Under the pieces are notes generated by a model. It ran no database searches, had not been told where the DNA came from, and saw only the letters and a program-made list of their open reading frames with translations. Made by a program: the position numbers and the translations under genes. This document shows, piece after piece, positions 5,145 to 13,666 of a DNA stretch of 13,685 bases. The stretch's first letter is position 1, and each line of letters opens with the position of its first letter. This DNA is from Bacilli bacterium (GTDB lineage: Bacteria; Bacillota_I; Bacilli_A; ML615J-28; CAG-313), in contig CAAGKY010000033.1 of NCBI GenBank assembly GCA_900770645.1, forward strand, positions 1-13,685. Direction: 5' to 3'.

Positions 5145-6968
5145 ATGCAAGTGGTTCCTATATTGAAGAAAATCAAAACACTTCCTGGTTTTTTAAAAAT
5201 AGGAAAAAACCTTGAAATTTTGAAAAATGACTTCAGTAACAGCACTAGATTAACTGACAGATTAAATGAACTAACTTGTGAAATACCAACTGATGACAAG
5301 ATTTGTATAAGTATTCTTCAAAAAAATATTTTAGACAATAAAGAAGCTTACCAAATTCTGGTTGATGAACAAGGAATTACAATTAGTTCAACAACAGAGG
5401 CGGGGGCTTTTTATTCATTTATGACCCTAAAACAACTTATCACAAATGATTACAAAATACCATTTGTAGATATTGAAGATGCTCCTGATTTAAAAATTAG
5501 AGGAGTCATGCTTGATATAAGCCGGGCGAAAGTTCCAAACATAGACACGATAAAGAACACTATTAAACTACTAGCTGAGTTGAAATATAATCACTTAGAA
5601 TTATACATCGAAGGTTTCTCATTTGAAACTAAGAAATATCCTCAGGTTTTAAGAGATCATAATTATTTAACAATGGCTGAGTATCAAGAAATTGAAAAAT
5701 TTGCAGATGAATACTTTATCGATTTAGTTCCAAATGAAAACGGTTTTGGCCATATGCAAGATTGGTTAAAAGAAGAAGAGTTTAAAGAACTTGCGGAAGT
5801 AGAAACGTTATTTGAGATGTGGGGAAGTAAACGTACATCATCAACTCTAGATGTTACTAATCCAAAAAGTATAGAATTAGTTAAAAGTTTATATGATGAA
5901 TTATTACCACTTTCAAAATCTAATTATTTCAATATGAACTTTGATGAGCCATTTGAACTAGGACATGGCAAAAGCAAAGAATATTGTGAAAAAGTAGGTA
6001 TTGGGAATGCGTTTGTTAATTATTACTTAGAACTTGATAAACACGTTAGAAAATACAATAAAACACCAATGATTTGGGGAGATGTTTTACTTAAACATCC
6101 TGAAGCAATAAAGAGACTTCCAGAAGATACAATCTTTATTGATTGGGGATATAATGTAGATTATCCGTATCATGAAAATTTAAAAATGCTTCATGAAATG
6201 GGAGTTAAATTTATGAGTGCTCCTGCAACATCCACGTGGGGAGTTATAACTTCAAGATGTTTAGAAATGATAACAACTATTAGAAATGCTTGTAGATACA
6301 CTAAAGAGTATCAAGGTGAAGGAATGTTGTTAACGGATTGGGGAGATTTAGGACATCTACAATATTTACCGTATAGTTATCCAGGATTTATATATGGAGC
6401 TATGTGTAGTTGGAATGTAGATAGAAGTCCTGAATATTTGATTAAAGAGTATTTGGAAAAGATTGTAGGAAGCGTAAATGCAAATGCAATCTTAGATTTA
6501 TCAACATACACAAGGTTAGAAGGAACATATCGTTCTTATGGTAGTAAATTATTTTATGCGATATTGCATGCAGAAGGAGCTATCAACGAGGAAGAGAAAT
6601 TAACGTTCTTTTTAAATAAAATGCCATATAGTCTTTTAACAAAAGATGAGGCATACGCATTAGAATTGGAATTTGATGCGATTGAAAAACGTATTAAACC
6701 AACTGATGATTTAGTTAGTAATGAAATTTTAGGAAGTATAAAACTTTTGAAGATTTTATTACAAGTCAATGTAACGCTTAAAGCGTACTTTGATAAAAAA
6801 ACATATTTTGATCAACTAGATGATTGCATTTTCAGATTAACTAATTATCTAGATGTTCATAAAACGCTGTGGGAAGCGAGAAATAAAAAAGAAGGTTATG
6901 TCTTAAGTGCAAGGCGCCTTCACCAATTAATTGAGATTTTAAAAAAATTGAAAGAAAGAGGCAACTAA
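5145..6968 (+). CDS. GH20-like beta-N-acetylhexosaminidase, cytoplasmic
   Basis: This 607-aa enzyme should release terminal N-acetylglucosamine or N-acetylgalactosamine from imported oligosaccharides. Residues ~1-110 look like the small alpha/beta domain that precedes the GH20 barrel (EAYQILV at 67-73; GAFYSFMTLKQL at 87-98). The barrel begins at the usual junction (IRGVMLDISRAKVP, 118-131) and shows FGHMQ (201-205), the probable catalytic Asp-Glu pair in NFDEPFELG (D267-E268), IWGD (310-313), and the pocket aromatics W334, W365 and W399. A mostly helical C-terminal domain (~430-607) follows. There is no signal peptide, so it should act inside the cell. It is the first gene behind the operator-controlled promoter and is followed after one base by the solute-binding protein, so it probably works on what the importer delivers. 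The DEPF form of the active site marks a divergent GH20 branch; the exact sugar is not known. Confidence 0.83.
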   Translation: MQVVPILKKIKTLPGFLKIGKNLEILKNDFSNSTRLTDRLNELTCEIPTDDKICISILQKNILDNKEAYQILVDEQGITISSTTEAGAFYSFMTLKQLITNDYKIPFVDIEDAPDLKIRGVMLDISRAKVPNIDTIKNTIKLLAELKYNHLELYIEGFSFETKKYPQVLRDHNYLTMAEYQEIEKFADEYFIDLVPNENGFGHMQDWLKEEEFKELAEVETLFEMWGSKRTSSTLDVTNPKSIELVKSLYDELLPLSKSNYFNMNFDEPFELGHGKSKEYCEKVGIGNAFVNYYLELDKHVRKYNKTPMIWGDVLLKHPEAIKRLPEDTIFIDWGYNVDYPYHENLKMLHEMGVKFMSAPATSTWGVITSRCLEMITTIRNACRYTKEYQGEGMLLTDWGDLGHLQYLPYSYPGFIYGAMCSWNVDRSPEYLIKEYLEKIVGSVNANAILDLSTYTRLEGTYRSYGSKLFYAILHAEGAINEEEKLTFFLNKMPYSLLTKDEAYALELEFDAIEKRIKPTDDLVSNEILGSIKLLKILLQVNVTLKAYFDKKTYFDQLDDCIFRLTNYLDVHKTLWEARNKKEGYVLSARRLHQLIEILKKLKERGN

Positions 6969-6969
6969 A

Positions 6970-9900
6970 ATGAAGAAAAAGAAATTTCTCCTTGTTTCGA
7001 TTGTGGTAGTTGTATTAGTTATTGCTTTAATAGTAATATTTAACAATACTGGAGCAAAACCTATTACTTATACTTACAATCCACAAGATACAACAAGTAA
7101 TTCTAATTCGAATGATTACAATTTGTATTTAGAAAAAATTAAAAATACTTATGGTGAAGTAACATCACCTAAGGGCAAAGAAGTTAGTGTTGCTGGTGTA
7201 GATTATAGTACTACATTAGGTGATCTAAATAGTTCAAGTTTAGTAGTTTACACTAAAGAAGAATTAAATATTACTGCTGAAGATGTAAATGATAAATTGT
7301 TATATACTCCTGAAAAAGGTAGTGTAACTTGGGAAGTTAATGTTCCTGAGGCAGGGTTCTATAACATCGAACTTAGCTATTACCCAATCAAAGGTACTTC
7401 ATCTGGTATTGAAAGAAAATTAACTATCAATGATGAAGAAATTTTTGATAAAACAACAACATTTGTTTTCTCTCGTGTTTGGGGTAATGATACTGATGAA
7501 ATTATAAACTTAGATACTAGTGATGCAAATAACTATGTGAAACAATTAGTTCCTGCAATTGATACTAAAGGTAATGATGTTAAACCATTACAAAGAGAAA
7601 ATCCAGTGTTAAGAACAGCTTACTTCAAAGATGATATGGGTTATACAACTGAACCTTATCAATTCTATTTCAAGAAAGGTGTTAACACTATTGAATTAAC
7701 TGCAGTTAAAGAATGTGTAGTAATTGATAAAATCACTTTATTAAGTGTTGCGGATAAATTAAGTTATGAAGAATATAAAGCATTAAATGCTGGTAAACCT
7801 ACTACATCTGGTACATTCTCTTCAAGAGTTGAAGGTGAAGCTGCATCTGCAAAATCATCTCCAACACTTTATCCAACAACAGACCGTACAAGTTCTATGA
7901 CTTATCCTTCAAGTTATACAGCAACTAAATTAAACGCTATCGGTGGAGATAACTGGAGAGTTTTAGGTGACTGGATTACTTGGGAAGTTGAAGTGCCTGC
8001 TGATGGATACTACAACATTTCAATGAGAACTAAACAATCAACAGTAAGAGGTATGTACTCCAATCGTATCGTTTATGTTGATGGTGAAATTGCTTTTGAT
8101 GAATTAAAACAAACAATCTTCGCATATTCAGCTGATTGGCAATTAGTAACACTTGGAAATGCTCAAGAAAGTTTTGAATTCTATTTAACAAAAGGTGTTC
8201 ACACAATCACAATGGAAGTAACTCTTGGTGATTATGCAGCCTTAGTAGAAGAAATTGAAGACGTTGTAAATTATTTAAATGACTTATATCTAGAAATCAT
8301 TAAATTTACTACTACTTCACCAGATATAGGACGTGACTACGAACTTGCAAACCGTGGTGAATTAAGATTAATGGAACGTTTAAAATCAGCTAAAGAAAGA
8401 TTACAAGTTGTATCAAAAGCAATTAGTGATATTTCAGGTACTCAATCTGATAAGACTGGGGTTATCGATACATTCATCGTTCAATTAGAAGACTTTGAAA
8501 AAGATAATGCACGTAGCTTACCTAAACGTCTTAGTACATTTAGTAATAATATTTCATCATTAGGAACAATTCTTTCGGATATTCGTGAAGCACCATTAAT
8601 GGTCGACTACATTGTTGTGCATACACCTGATTATGAATTACCAAAAGCTAATGAAGGATTCTTCAAAGGTTTATGGGACGGAATTGTTAATTTCTTCTGT
8701 TCATTCTTCATTGATTATTCATCAATTGGTGCATTAGAATCAGAAGTAGAAGCTAAAGAAACAATTGAAGTTTGGATGACTTTAGGTCGTGACCAAGCAA
8801 ACGTAATTAGACGTTTAATTGACGAAGACTTTACACCAAAAACTGGTGTTCAAGTAGACTTAAAATTGACAGGTACAGACGTATTATTAAAAGCAACACT
8901 TGCTGGAATTGGTCCAAACGTTGCGATTAACGTTGATAGTAGTTTACCGGTTAACTATGGTTTACGTAATGCTGTTTATGATATTAGTCAATTTGATGAC
9001 TATGAAGAAGTAGCTAAACAATTCTCTAATAGTGCTAATGGTCAATTCACATTTGACTGGTGTGGTGCAAATGGAAGAAATGTTGAAGTTTACGCTTTAC
9101 CAGAAAAAGAAATTTTCTTAATGATGTTCGTTCGTGATGACATCATGGAAAAATATGGTTGGGAAGATAGAATTCCTAACACTTGGGATGAGGTTATCGA
9201 CTTAGTTGCTGACTTACAAGCAGAATCACTACAATTCTACTTACCAGTTAACGAAGAAGGTGCTACAGCTCTTAACCCAATATTTGTATCACTACTATAC
9301 CAAATGGGTGGTGAATTATACATTAACGATAACAAAGAAACAGGTTTATTGTTAGAAGAAGGAATGGAAGCATTCGAAACATGGACTGAATTCTATACAT
9401 TATATTCATTCCCATCATACGCTTCATTCATTAACCGTTTCCGTTCAGGAGAAATGCCAATTGGTATCGCTTATTATGAAACATACAATACTTTATCAGT
9501 ATTCGCACCAGAACTTCGTGGTTCATGGTCATATCATCCAATTCCTGGTAGCTATCGTACAGATGATAATGGTAATACATATATTGACCATACATCTACA
9601 GTAGCTGGTACTGGAGCAGTTATCCTAAAAGAACCTGCACTAAGATCAGATAGTCAACGCGATGCATCTTGGGAATTCTTGAAATGGTGGACAAGTACAA
9701 ATATCCAATACCGTTTCGGACAAGAAATGGAAGGTATCTTAGGTTCTGCTGCACGTCATACAACAGCCAATGTTCAAGCGCTACAACAACTTGCATGGCC
9801 TGCAGATGACTTAGCACAACTAGTTAAACAATGGGGGTTCATGGATTCAGAAAACACTATCACTGTTAATGGTAAACAAATTGCCTCTTTTGATGTTGCC

Positions 9901-10131
9901 AATAACGATGGTAAAGTATATCCTAACATTTATGGTGTTCATCAAATGCCACAAATCGCAGGAAGTTATATTTCAGGACGTGAAGTTGAAAATGCCTTCC
10001 GTGAAGTAATTAACAACAAAGTAAACGCAAAAGAAACATTGTATGAATATGCAAATAATATCAACAATGAAATTGACCGTAAACGTGGAGAGTTTGGTCT
10101 ACCACTTGCGGGGGAAGATGAGGAAGATTAA
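6970..10131 (+). CDS. Giant membrane-tethered ABC solute-binding protein with two CBM-like modules
   Basis: This 1053-aa protein is more than twice the usual ~400-450 aa for sugar-binding lipoproteins. Residues 6-24 are one hydrophobic segment after KKKK with no lipobox Cys, so it is probably an uncleaved signal-anchor. Two paralogous beta-sandwich modules of carbohydrate-binding type follow at ~75-260 and ~285-420 (VTWEVNVPEAGFYNI at 119-133; ITWEVEVPADGYYNI at 336-350; each ending in a KKGVNTI or TKGVHTI strand). Residues ~421-560 are helical and charged; an aromatic-rich hydrophobic patch lies at 563-587. The binding-protein fold covers ~596-1045, with VWMTLGRD, FVRDDIMEKYGW (720-731), IPNTWDEVI, FRSGEMPIGIAYYE and WEFLKWW (901-907). 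AGAGG at 6957-6961 supports the start. Two permease genes follow at once. The ligand is unknown; an oligosaccharide is likely. Confidence 0.88.
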   Translation: MKKKKFLLVSIVVVVLVIALIVIFNNTGAKPITYTYNPQDTTSNSNSNDYNLYLEKIKNTYGEVTSPKGKEVSVAGVDYSTTLGDLNSSSLVVYTKEELNITAEDVNDKLLYTPEKGSVTWEVNVPEAGFYNIELSYYPIKGTSSGIERKLTINDEEIFDKTTTFVFSRVWGNDTDEIINLDTSDANNYVKQLVPAIDTKGNDVKPLQRENPVLRTAYFKDDMGYTTEPYQFYFKKGVNTIELTAVKECVVIDKITLLSVADKLSYEEYKALNAGKPTTSGTFSSRVEGEAASAKSSPTLYPTTDRTSSMTYPSSYTATKLNAIGGDNWRVLGDWITWEVEVPADGYYNISMRTKQSTVRGMYSNRIVYVDGEIAFDELKQTIFAYSADWQLVTLGNAQESFEFYLTKGVHTITMEVTLGDYAALVEEIEDVVNYLNDLYLEIIKFTTTSPDIGRDYELANRGELRLMERLKSAKERLQVVSKAISDISGTQSDKTGVIDTFIVQLEDFEKDNARSLPKRLSTFSNNISSLGTILSDIREAPLMVDYIVVHTPDYELPKANEGFFKGLWDGIVNFFCSFFIDYSSIGALESEVEAKETIEVWMTLGRDQANVIRRLIDEDFTPKTGVQVDLKLTGTDVLLKATLAGIGPNVAINVDSSLPVNYGLRNAVYDISQFDDYEEVAKQFSNSANGQFTFDWCGANGRNVEVYALPEKEIFLMMFVRDDIMEKYGWEDRIPNTWDEVIDLVADLQAESLQFYLPVNEEGATALNPIFVSLLYQMGGELYINDNKETGLLLEEGMEAFETWTEFYTLYSFPSYASFINRFRSGEMPIGIAYYETYNTLSVFAPELRGSWSYHPIPGSYRTDDNGNTYIDHTSTVAGTGAVILKEPALRSDSQRDASWEFLKWWTSTNIQYRFGQEMEGILGSAARHTTANVQALQQLAWPADDLAQLVKQWGFMDSENTITVNGKQIASFDVANNDGKVYPNIYGVHQMPQIAGSYISGREVENAFREVINNKVNAKETLYEYANNINNEIDRKRGEFGLPLAGEDEED

Positions 10132-10134
10132 AAT

Positions 10135-11508
10135 ATGGGATTAGAATTAAACGTAATTTTATATATAGTATTCTCAGTTATCTTCGCATTAATTGCTTTC
10201 TCAATTATCAGATACATTATGAAAAATAAAAAGTTAGACCGTCTACATGGTTTAACATCTGAAAATAAACAAGAAAGACGCGAAAAAGCAGCTCAAGAAA
10301 GAGCTGAAAAAGTATCTCAAAAACAAGAACTTCGCGCAGCAATTAAAGCTAAAAAAGCTGAATGGAAAGCAGAAGATAAAGCAAATGACGAACAAGTCAA
10401 AGCTAATATCGAAGTTCTTAAAAAAGAAGTTGCTGAAAGTCAAGTTAAATATGACGAATTAAAAGAAGCATATTATGCTGATAAAGAAAACGAAGAAAAG
10501 GCTGAAGCATATTATGAATATGCGAAAGGTCATGAAAGATTAGTTCAAAAATTAAGAATTGAAAAAGATCGTATTTCTTTAAATCGTAAAATGGATAGAT
10601 GGAGTAAACGTGGTGGACGCTTACGTAGAGAGTTATACATCAAACGTCAATACTACTACTTAGTTGCACCATACACTGTATTATTCTTCATCTTTACAGT
10701 TTTACCAGTTTTAATCTCATTAGTATTATCATTCTCATACTTCAACTTACTAGAATTCCCAAAATTCGTAGGTTGGGAAAACTACATGAGATTATTTGTT
10801 GATGATAAAGTATTCATCATTGCGATTAAAAATACATTATTATTAGCAGTTGTTACTGGTCCATTAAGTTACTTAGCAGCATTCGTATTTGCTTGGTTAA
10901 TTAACGAATTAAGACCAAAATTAAGAGCATTCATGACACTTATCTTCTATGCTCCTTCAATCTCAGGTAACGTATACCTAGTTTGGAAATTAATCTTCAG
11001 TAGTGATATCTATGGTTATGCCAATTCAATACTGATGCAATTAGGTTTCATTGATGAACCTATCTTATGGTTACAAAATGCTAAATATATTATTTGGATT
11101 ATTATGATTGTACAATTATGGATGAGTTTAGGGGTTTCATTCCTAGCATTCATCGCCGGATTACAATCAGTTAATAAAGAATTATACGAAGCTGGAGCAA
11201 TCGATGGTATTAAGAGCCGTTGGCAAGAGCTTTGGTTTATAACACTTCCACAAATGAAATCACAATTAATGTTCGGTGCCGTAATGCAAATTACATCGAG
11301 TTTATCGGTAGCTTCGGTATCAACAGCAATTGCGGGATTCCCATCAATTGAGTATGCTGGTCATACAATTATTACCCACTTGATGGACTATGGTAGTTTA
11401 CGTATGGAAATGGGTTACGCATCAGCAATCGCAACAATCCTATTCATCGTAATGATCCTAGCAAATATCCTAGTTAAGAAAATTTTAAGAAGGGTAGGCG
11501 ACGACTAA
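10135..11508 (+). CDS. MalF-type ABC sugar permease with an extra N-terminal TM and a long charged helix
   Basis: This 457-aa inner-membrane subunit of a sugar importer is longer than typical ~300-aa members. Residues 5-29 form an extra membrane segment ending in basic residues (KNKK). Residues ~42-155 are almost entirely Lys/Glu/Ala/Gln-rich and look like a long helix or coiled coil, predicted cytoplasmic by the positive-inside rule. The permease core begins near 172, with membrane segments around 176-202, 227-256, 263-290, 315-345, 378-400 and 428-448. The EAA loop that docks with the ATPase is clear (YEAGAIDGIKSRW at 351-363, ending FITLPQ at 368-373). It begins three bases after the binding protein, with AGGAAG (10121-10126) inside that gene, so translation is coupled. 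Phe codons are 20 TTC to 4 TTT, suggesting high expression. No ATPase gene is seen; a shared MsmX-type ATPase elsewhere is likely. Confidence 0.92.
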   Translation: MGLELNVILYIVFSVIFALIAFSIIRYIMKNKKLDRLHGLTSENKQERREKAAQERAEKVSQKQELRAAIKAKKAEWKAEDKANDEQVKANIEVLKKEVAESQVKYDELKEAYYADKENEEKAEAYYEYAKGHERLVQKLRIEKDRISLNRKMDRWSKRGGRLRRELYIKRQYYYLVAPYTVLFFIFTVLPVLISLVLSFSYFNLLEFPKFVGWENYMRLFVDDKVFIIAIKNTLLLAVVTGPLSYLAAFVFAWLINELRPKLRAFMTLIFYAPSISGNVYLVWKLIFSSDIYGYANSILMQLGFIDEPILWLQNAKYIIWIIMIVQLWMSLGVSFLAFIAGLQSVNKELYEAGAIDGIKSRWQELWFITLPQMKSQLMFGAVMQITSSLSVASVSTAIAGFPSIEYAGHTIITHLMDYGSLRMEMGYASAIATILFIVMILANILVKKILRRVGDD

Positions 11509-11510
11509 TC

Positions 11511-12533
11511 ATGGCAAGAAAAATGAATTTAGATAACGATGCATTAGCTGGTGTTGCAGAAAGCAAAGCCGAGATTAAGCGTCGTAAAAGACAAGAAAAG
11601 AAATTAAAGAAGTTTGGTATTCGTGATGAATCTAAAATGGGTAAAGTAGAATTATTCTTCTACCAAATGGAAAAAAGACGTCGTATTAAGAAAAAGAAAA
11701 GAATGTCAAGAAGCTTAGGTGGAGATATTGCCTTATTCTTAATGCTATGTTTATTCGGAGCATTTAGTGCTTATCCGTTAGTTTATACAATATTTGCGGC
11801 ATTCAAACCGTTAAGTGAGTTATTCATTTACCCACCAAAATTATTCGTAATGAATCCTACATTTGATAACTTTATTGATTTAGGACTTGTTATGAGTGAC
11901 TCTTGGGTTCCTTTCTCAAGATATTTCTTCAATACAATCTTTATTACTTTAGCCGGAACTGTAGGGCACGTGTTAATTGCTTCAATGGCAGCTTATCCAC
12001 TTGCAAAACATCGTTTCCCTGGTAGTAAATTAATTTTCGGTATGGTTGTTTATTCATTGATGTTCGCAGCACAAGTTACTGATACACCACGTTATATCAT
12101 CTTCAGTGGAATCGGACTTGTTGATACACAATGGGCAATCATCGTTCCAGCCTTTGCTTATTCGCTAGGGCTATACCTAATGAAACAGTTTATGGGAGAT
12201 ATCTCAACTGACTATATCGAGTCTGCAAGACTTGATGGTGCTAATGAATTCCAAATTTATTGGCGTATTGTTATGCCACTGGTAAAGCCAGCTTGGATGA
12301 CACTTATCATCTTATTATTCCAACAATTGTGGAACAATGATGGTGGTACTTATATTTATAGTGAACAATTAAAACCGTTAAGTTATTCACTTAACCAAAT
12401 AGTAAACTCAGGGGTAGCGAGAACTGGTACAGCATCAGCGGTAATGCTTATCATGATGATCGTTCCTGTAACAGTATTCGTATTATCTCAAAGCCAAATC
12501 ATCGAAACAATGGCTCACTCAGGTATGAAATAG
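11511..12533 (+). CDS. MalG-type ABC sugar permease with a basic N-terminal extension
   Basis: This 340-aa protein is the partner permease of the preceding MalF-like subunit. The first ~70 residues are an unusual, very basic extension (IKRRKRQEKKLKK at 22-34; KRRRIKKKKRMSR at 55-67) that is predicted cytoplasmic. The core starts near 71, with membrane segments around 72-98, 137-163, 174-190, 205-224, 261-275 and 307-326. The EAA loop reads IESARLDGANEFQIYWRIVM (236-255) followed by PLVKP, which fits the ATPase-docking consensus. It starts two bases after the upstream stop, but the best Shine-Dalgarno-like sequence (GAAGGG, 11489-11494) is 16 bases away, so translation probably relies on coupling to the upstream gene. 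The basic extension could pair with the acidic/basic helix of the other permease or contact lipid or ATPase; this is inference. Confidence 0.92.
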   Translation: MARKMNLDNDALAGVAESKAEIKRRKRQEKKLKKFGIRDESKMGKVELFFYQMEKRRRIKKKKRMSRSLGGDIALFLMLCLFGAFSAYPLVYTIFAAFKPLSELFIYPPKLFVMNPTFDNFIDLGLVMSDSWVPFSRYFFNTIFITLAGTVGHVLIASMAAYPLAKHRFPGSKLIFGMVVYSLMFAAQVTDTPRYIIFSGIGLVDTQWAIIVPAFAYSLGLYLMKQFMGDISTDYIESARLDGANEFQIYWRIVMPLVKPAWMTLIILLFQQLWNNDGGTYIYSEQLKPLSYSLNQIVNSGVARTGTASAVMLIMMIVPVTVFVLSQSQIIETMAHSGMK

Positions 12534-12537
12534 GAGG
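12532..12537 (+). promoter_or_regulatory. Shine-Dalgarno site of the NHL protein gene
   Basis: AGGAGG overlaps the last two bases of the stop codon of the MalG-like gene and lies eight bases before the ATG at 12546. This is the strongest ribosome site of the operon and supports a start for the truncated last gene. Confidence 0.9.
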
Positions 12538-12545
12538 CATTTGGT

Positions 12546-13666
12546 ATGAGAAAATTTGTAAAAATATTAACATTATTATTATGTTTTTCAGTAATGGCTA
12601 TCGCTACTGCACATATTTCAAATGCAGCTAGTTATAACTATGACTTCTGGAAAAACGCCCTTCCTTCCGCAGAAGGTTTATCTTATAAAGATACTTATTA
12701 TGGTAAAGATGTCCAATACATCGATGATTCAAGTAAAACATTAACATTTAATACATTAGAAGATATGGATATTTATAATAACGAAATCTTCTTATTAGAT
12801 TCAAAAAGTGACACAGCGAGTCAAATTGAATTAAGTATTAATGGTGGTAAAGCCGCTAAATTTGGTGGTGTAAGTACTATCACAGTTTTAAATGAAGAAA
12901 TGAAATATATTCAAGAACCTGTATTTGAATTCGAAATTACAAAACAAGTTTTTGATAAATTAAAAGAATATTATAACGTTGAAACTGATCTAGCAGATAT
13001 CACTGCAGAACAAGTTAACAAACAAATTACAGACGTTAAAGCAGGATTAAAAATTCCTTATATTCCTCTAACAACAATCTCAAGTGCTTTAGAGGGTACA
13101 GATGAATATTCAGGAGCAAGTATTTTATTAACTAATGCAACTGGTATTACAGTTGTTCCTGATGATGACAGTTATGTTATTTATGTAGCAGATACTGGGA
13201 ATTCAAGAATCGTTAAAATGACTGCAGATTACATTGTAACTGAAGTGTATTTAACTCCAACAGATGAAGTGTTCTATCAATGGAATATAGATACAGACCT
13301 AGAACACTCAACTAAACGTATTTACCAACCTGCTAAAGTTGCGGTTGATAAAACTGGTCGTGTTTACTGTATCGCAAACAACTGTTATGAAGGTATTATT
13401 GAATACAATAGAACTGGTAAATTTAACCGTTTCTTAGGTCAAAATACCGTAGTAGCTAACCCATTAAAACAATTCTGGTACAAGCTAATGTCAGAAGCTC
13501 AAATTAGTTCTCAAGCGTTAACTTTACCTCCACTATTCATCAACTTTACAATTGATGATGCTGGATTTATCTATGCTACATCTTATCCAGATGCAGAAGA
13601 TGCTCAAGCAAAAAATATGATTAAAGCCATTAATACAGCTGGTAAAGATGTATTAAGAAAAAATGG
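12546..13666 (+). CDS. Exported NHL-repeat beta-propeller protein, 3' end missing
   Basis: The frame is open from ATG at 12546 to the window end with no stop; 373 genuine codons are present before adapter sequence begins. Residues 1-27 are a signal peptide (RKFVK start, hydrophobic core, likely cut after ISNA). At least three NHL-type blades are visible: VADTGNSRIVKM (214-225), a textbook NHL strand pair; PAKVAVDKTGRVYCIA (262-277) followed by a GIIEYN strand; and FTIDDAGFIYATSYP (334-348). The protein should sit outside the membrane and offer a ligand-binding or scaffold surface. It is co-transcribed with the importer, 12 bases after the second permease. In related Firmicutes loci, as I recall, such NHL parts can be followed by a YIP1-type membrane domain; whether that holds here cannot be seen. 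The function is unknown. Confidence 0.85.

Noticed and set aside
6911..6920. 10-bp perfect palindrome AAGGCGCCTT near the end of the GH20 gene
   Set aside because: It codes for normal residues in a helical region, has no promoter or terminator features beside it, and is short enough for chance.
6931..6959. TTGAGA as a -35 box for an internal promoter before the binding-protein gene
   Set aside because: No acceptable -10 box lies 16-18 bases downstream.
1..13666. Mycoplasma code (TGA as Trp)
   Set aside because: All genes run full family length with TGG for Trp and end in TAA or TAG; no in-frame TGA is needed.
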